NCBI GenBank assembly: GCA_002422175.1
Contig: DITR01000165.1
Span: 1,296 to 9,305, forward strand
DNA: 8,010 nucleotides
Source of the DNA: Alcaligenaceae bacterium UBA6179
GTDB taxonomy: Bacteria; Pseudomonadota; Gammaproteobacteria; Burkholderiales; Burkholderiaceae_B
Reading direction: 5' to 3'
This document shows positions 6,041 through 8,010 of this stretch, piece after piece. The position numbers and the translations under genes are program-made. How positions within the stretch are numbered: the first letter of the stretch is position 1; each line of letters begins with the position of its first letter. The notes beneath the pieces are model-generated. The model searched no databases. It was given only the letters and a program-made list of their open reading frames with translations, and was not told the origin of the DNA.

Positions 6041-6496
6041 ATGCAAATTATTCTTCTTGAAAAAGTTGTTAACTTGGGTAATCTAGGCGAAGTCGTTCGT
6101 GTTCGCGATGGTTATGCTCGTAACTTCCTTATTCCACAGCGCAAAGCGCGCCGTGCAACCCCTGTCGCGCTGGCTGAGTTTGAAGCCCGTCGTGCCGAGC
6201 TCGAGCGTGTGCAGGCTGAAAAGCTGGCCCATGCGCAGGCAGATGCTAAACGTCTTGAAGGCTTCATTTTAAAAATGACACAAAAAGCTGGTGTTGATGG
6301 CCGTTTGTTCGGTTCTGTCACCAACATGGACATCGCAACTTTACTTGCTGCTCAAGGCTTCGCAGGTATCGTGAAATCGCAAGTACGTTTGATTGAAGGC
6401 GCCATCAAAACTGTAGGTGATTCCAAGGTTCAGGTCGCTTTACACCCTGATGTCTTGTCTGAAATCACGATCACTGTTGTCGGTGATTTGACTTAA
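6041..6496 (+). CDS. rplI: 50S ribosomal protein L9
   Basis: L9 binds 23S rRNA near the base of the L1 stalk and projects from the 50S subunit; its loss affects frame maintenance. The 151-residue length fits the family (E. coli 149). The N-terminal domain begins MQIILLEKVVNLGNLGEVVR and contains VRDGYARNFLIPQRKA (21-36). A long alanine-, glutamate- and arginine-rich connecting helix (about 43-74) follows, then the C-terminal domain with KAGVDGRLFGSVTNMDIATL. A strong AGGGG ribosome binding site (6030-6034) lies six bases before the ATG. It is the last gene of the ribosomal operon and is followed after 23 bases by a clear terminator. Confidence 0.98.
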   Translation: MQIILLEKVVNLGNLGEVVRVRDGYARNFLIPQRKARRATPVALAEFEARRAELERVQAEKLAHAQADAKRLEGFILKMTQKAGVDGRLFGSVTNMDIATLLAAQGFAGIVKSQVRLIEGAIKTVGDSKVQVALHPDVLSEITITVVGDLT

Positions 6497-6519
6497 GCTT
6501 CACTTCTGTTATAGCTAGG

Positions 6520-6548
6520 CGGCATGCTTTGGCATGCCGTTTTTTTTT
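6520..6548 (+). terminator. Strong rho-independent terminator after rplI
   Basis: CGGCATGC (6520-6527) and GCATGCCG (6532-6539) form a perfect 8-bp stem around a TTTG loop, followed at once by nine T (6540-6548). It ends the rpsF-priB-rpsR-rplI transcript and implies that dnaB has its own promoter. The opposite strand has no T tract, so it works in one direction only. Confidence 0.93.
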
Positions 6549-6590
6549 CAACAAATCAAAAGCGATTCACCGCAAGTTTTCTAATCGGTT

Positions 6591-6596
6591 TATTAT
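6591..6596 (+). promoter_or_regulatory. Candidate -10 element of the dnaB promoter
   Basis: TATTAT matches 5 of 6 positions of the -10 consensus. Six bases separate it from the A of the dnaB ATG (6603), which is where transcription would be expected to start, implying a leaderless message. The -35 side is poor: TTCACC (6566-6571) matches 4 of 6 but with a 19-base spacer. A promoter is needed between the terminator and dnaB, and this is the best candidate in the 54 bases available. Confidence 0.33.
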
Positions 6597-6602
6597 CAAA
6601 AT

Positions 6603-7979
6603 ATGAATATCCCACCAGATCAACAACTCGATTATTTACGCGTTCCCCCGCATTCAATTGAAGCAGAGCAATCTGTTTTGGGTGGGTTGTTGCTTGATAA
6701 CGCTGCGTTTGAAAAGCTGACCGATTTGGTTAACGAGCATGACTTCTATCGTCATGACCATCGCCTTATTTGGCAACATATTGCGCGCTTAGTCAACCTA
6801 TCTCGCCCAGCTGATGTGGTCACGGTAAACGAATCGCTTGTGAGTATGAACAAAGCTGAAGAAGCAGGGGGGTTGGCTTACTTAAATGCGCTGGCTCACA
6901 ACACGCCTTCAGCCGCAAACATTCGCCGCTATGCAGAAATTGTGCGCGAACGGTCCATGTTACGCAAATTGGTTGCTGTGGCTGATGATATCGCTGATAT
7001 GGCTTTTAACCCACAGGGTAAAGAGGCTCGCCAGCTACTCGATGAAGCCGAGTCACGGGTATTTAAAATTGCCCAAGAGGGGGCGCGAAACTCAGTTGGT
7101 TTTCAAGAAATTCAACCCCTACTATCGCAAGTGGTTGAACGTATTGATGAGCTGTATCACCGCGAGGGCGGTAGTGATATCACGGGTATACCGACGGGCT
7201 TTACTGACCTTGACAGAATGACTTCGGGTCTACAGGCGGGTGACCTTGTTATTGTGGCAGGCCGACCCTCAATGGGTAAAACGGCATTTGCAATGAATAT
7301 TGCTGAGCATGTGGCAATTGAGCAAGGTTTGCCAGTTGCCGTGTTTTCAATGGAAATGGGTGCAGTTCAACTGGCCATGCGTATGCTGGGCTCTGTGGGT
7401 ATGCTTGATCAACATCGCATGCGTACGGGAAAGCTGCTAGCAGACGACTGGCCTCGGGTCACGCATGCTGTACAACGCATGCAAAATGCGCAACTTTTTA
7501 TTGATGAAACGCCTGGTTTAACGGTCGTTGAGTTGCGGGCAAGAGCTCGACGTTTGGCGCGGCAATGCGGTCGTCTTGATTTGATTGTGATCGATTACCT
7601 GCAATTGATGTCAGCTTCGGGTGCCGGAGAAAATCGTGCCACTGAAATTTCTGAAATCAGCCGTTCGTTAAAGTCATTGGCTAAAGAGTTGGCGTGCCCA
7701 GTTATTGCTCTGTCACAGCTAAATCGTAGCCTTGAACAGCGCCCTAATAAACGGCCCATTATGAGTGATTTGCGCGAATCGGGTGCAATCGAACAAGATG
7801 CTGATCTCATTACCTTTATTTATCGTGATGAGGTCTATAACCCTGATTCACCTGATAAAGGTACAGCTGAAATTATTATAGGTAAACAACGAAATGGCCC
7901 AATTGGCACGGTTCGTTTAACGTTTCAAGGTTCAAGCACACGCTTTCAAAATTTTGCTGGTGGCTCATCGGGTTATTGA
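6603..7979 (+). CDS. dnaB: Replicative DNA helicase DnaB
   Basis: DnaB is the hexameric 5'-to-3' helicase that unwinds DNA at the replication fork and recruits primase. The 458-residue protein is complete and contains no intein. The N-terminal domain carries VPPHSIEAEQSVLGGLLLDN (14-33) and NTPSAANIRRYAEIVRER (100-117). The RecA-like ATPase domain has the Walker A motif GRPSMGKT (220-227), FSMEMG with the catalytic E251, the Walker B motif LIVIDYLQLM (327-336), ALSQLNRSLEQR (369-380), SDLRESGAIEQDAD (388-401) and GKQRNGPIGTVRLTF (427-441) with K428/R430 at the subunit interface. An in-frame TAA at 6582-6584 and the absence of any other start codon fix the ATG at 6603, yet no ribosome binding site precedes it. 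It lies 106 bases after rplI, beyond the terminator, so it is a separate transcript. Confidence 0.98.
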   Translation: MNIPPDQQLDYLRVPPHSIEAEQSVLGGLLLDNAAFEKLTDLVNEHDFYRHDHRLIWQHIARLVNLSRPADVVTVNESLVSMNKAEEAGGLAYLNALAHNTPSAANIRRYAEIVRERSMLRKLVAVADDIADMAFNPQGKEARQLLDEAESRVFKIAQEGARNSVGFQEIQPLLSQVVERIDELYHREGGSDITGIPTGFTDLDRMTSGLQAGDLVIVAGRPSMGKTAFAMNIAEHVAIEQGLPVAVFSMEMGAVQLAMRMLGSVGMLDQHRMRTGKLLADDWPRVTHAVQRMQNAQLFIDETPGLTVVELRARARRLARQCGRLDLIVIDYLQLMSASGAGENRATEISEISRSLKSLAKELACPVIALSQLNRSLEQRPNKRPIMSDLRESGAIEQDADLITFIYRDEVYNPDSPDKGTAEIIIGKQRNGPIGTVRLTFQGSSTRFQNFAGGSSGY

Positions 7980-8010
7980 TGTGCAAGCGTATGGGCCAAA
8001 TCAAATGCGC

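Noticed and set aside
6112..6333. Serine/alanine/arginine-rich minus-strand frame inside rplI.
   Set aside because: It is the reverse shadow of the L9 connecting helix, with no ribosome binding site or known motif.
7973..8010. Minus-strand reading frame ending ...AFDLAHTLAHQ-stop at 7973-7975, as the 3' end of a convergent gene overlapping dnaB.
   Set aside because: Only 11 codons are visible and the stop would overlap the dnaB end; no homology can be judged from so short a piece.
7979..8010. ATG overlapping the dnaB stop (TGATG) as the start of a following gene.
   Set aside because: The frame is open only for the 10 codons left in the window, has no ribosome binding site, and the sequence (MCKRMGQIKC) is not recognisable.

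Overview
The window is ordinary bacterial chromosome and reads as a betaproteobacterium, most likely in Burkholderiales (Alcaligenaceae/Sutterellaceae-like) with only moderate GC content. The grounds are the E. coli-type HtpX, a priB gene between rpsF and rpsR, and a Rieske oxygenase gene divergent from xseB-ispA-dxs, an arrangement I recall from Bordetella/Burkholderia relatives. Genus-level placement is inference. I see no insertion sequence, phage gene, CRISPR array, tRNA or rRNA.

Layout. Positions 1-266 hold the N-terminal part of htpX (minus strand, cut by the window edge). An AT-rich gap leads to a minus-strand Rieske-type oxygenase alpha-subunit-like gene (407-1561). The 179-bp divergent region 1562-1740 contains a minus-strand structured element: its two ends pair (9 bp), a T8 tract follows, and this lies directly before the Rieske ribosome binding site. 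From 1741 the plus strand carries xseB, ispA and dxs, then rpsF-priB-rpsR-rplI, a strong intrinsic terminator (6520-6548), and dnaB. Only 31 bases follow dnaB and no gene can be assigned there.

How the genes work together. Dxs makes 1-deoxy-D-xylulose 5-phosphate, the first MEP-pathway intermediate, and IspA condenses the resulting C5 units to farnesyl diphosphate. XseB is the small subunit of exonuclease VII and is probably only an operon partner. RpsF, RpsR and RplI are ribosomal proteins S6, S18 and L9. PriB is the primosomal replication protein and DnaB the replicative helicase, so the second block joins translation with replication restart and fork progression. A hairpin with a CCGA-containing bulge just before the rpsF ribosome binding site is a candidate S6:S18 autoregulatory site.

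The protein-coding content is conserved housekeeping. The best candidate for something undescribed is the paired-end RNA element before the Rieske gene (1578-1704), which could be an attenuating leader, a riboswitch-like element or a short RNA. The Rieske protein itself has no assigned substrate. Other points are a dnaB start with no ribosome binding site and a -10-like box placed as for a leaderless mRNA, and a TTG start for priB.
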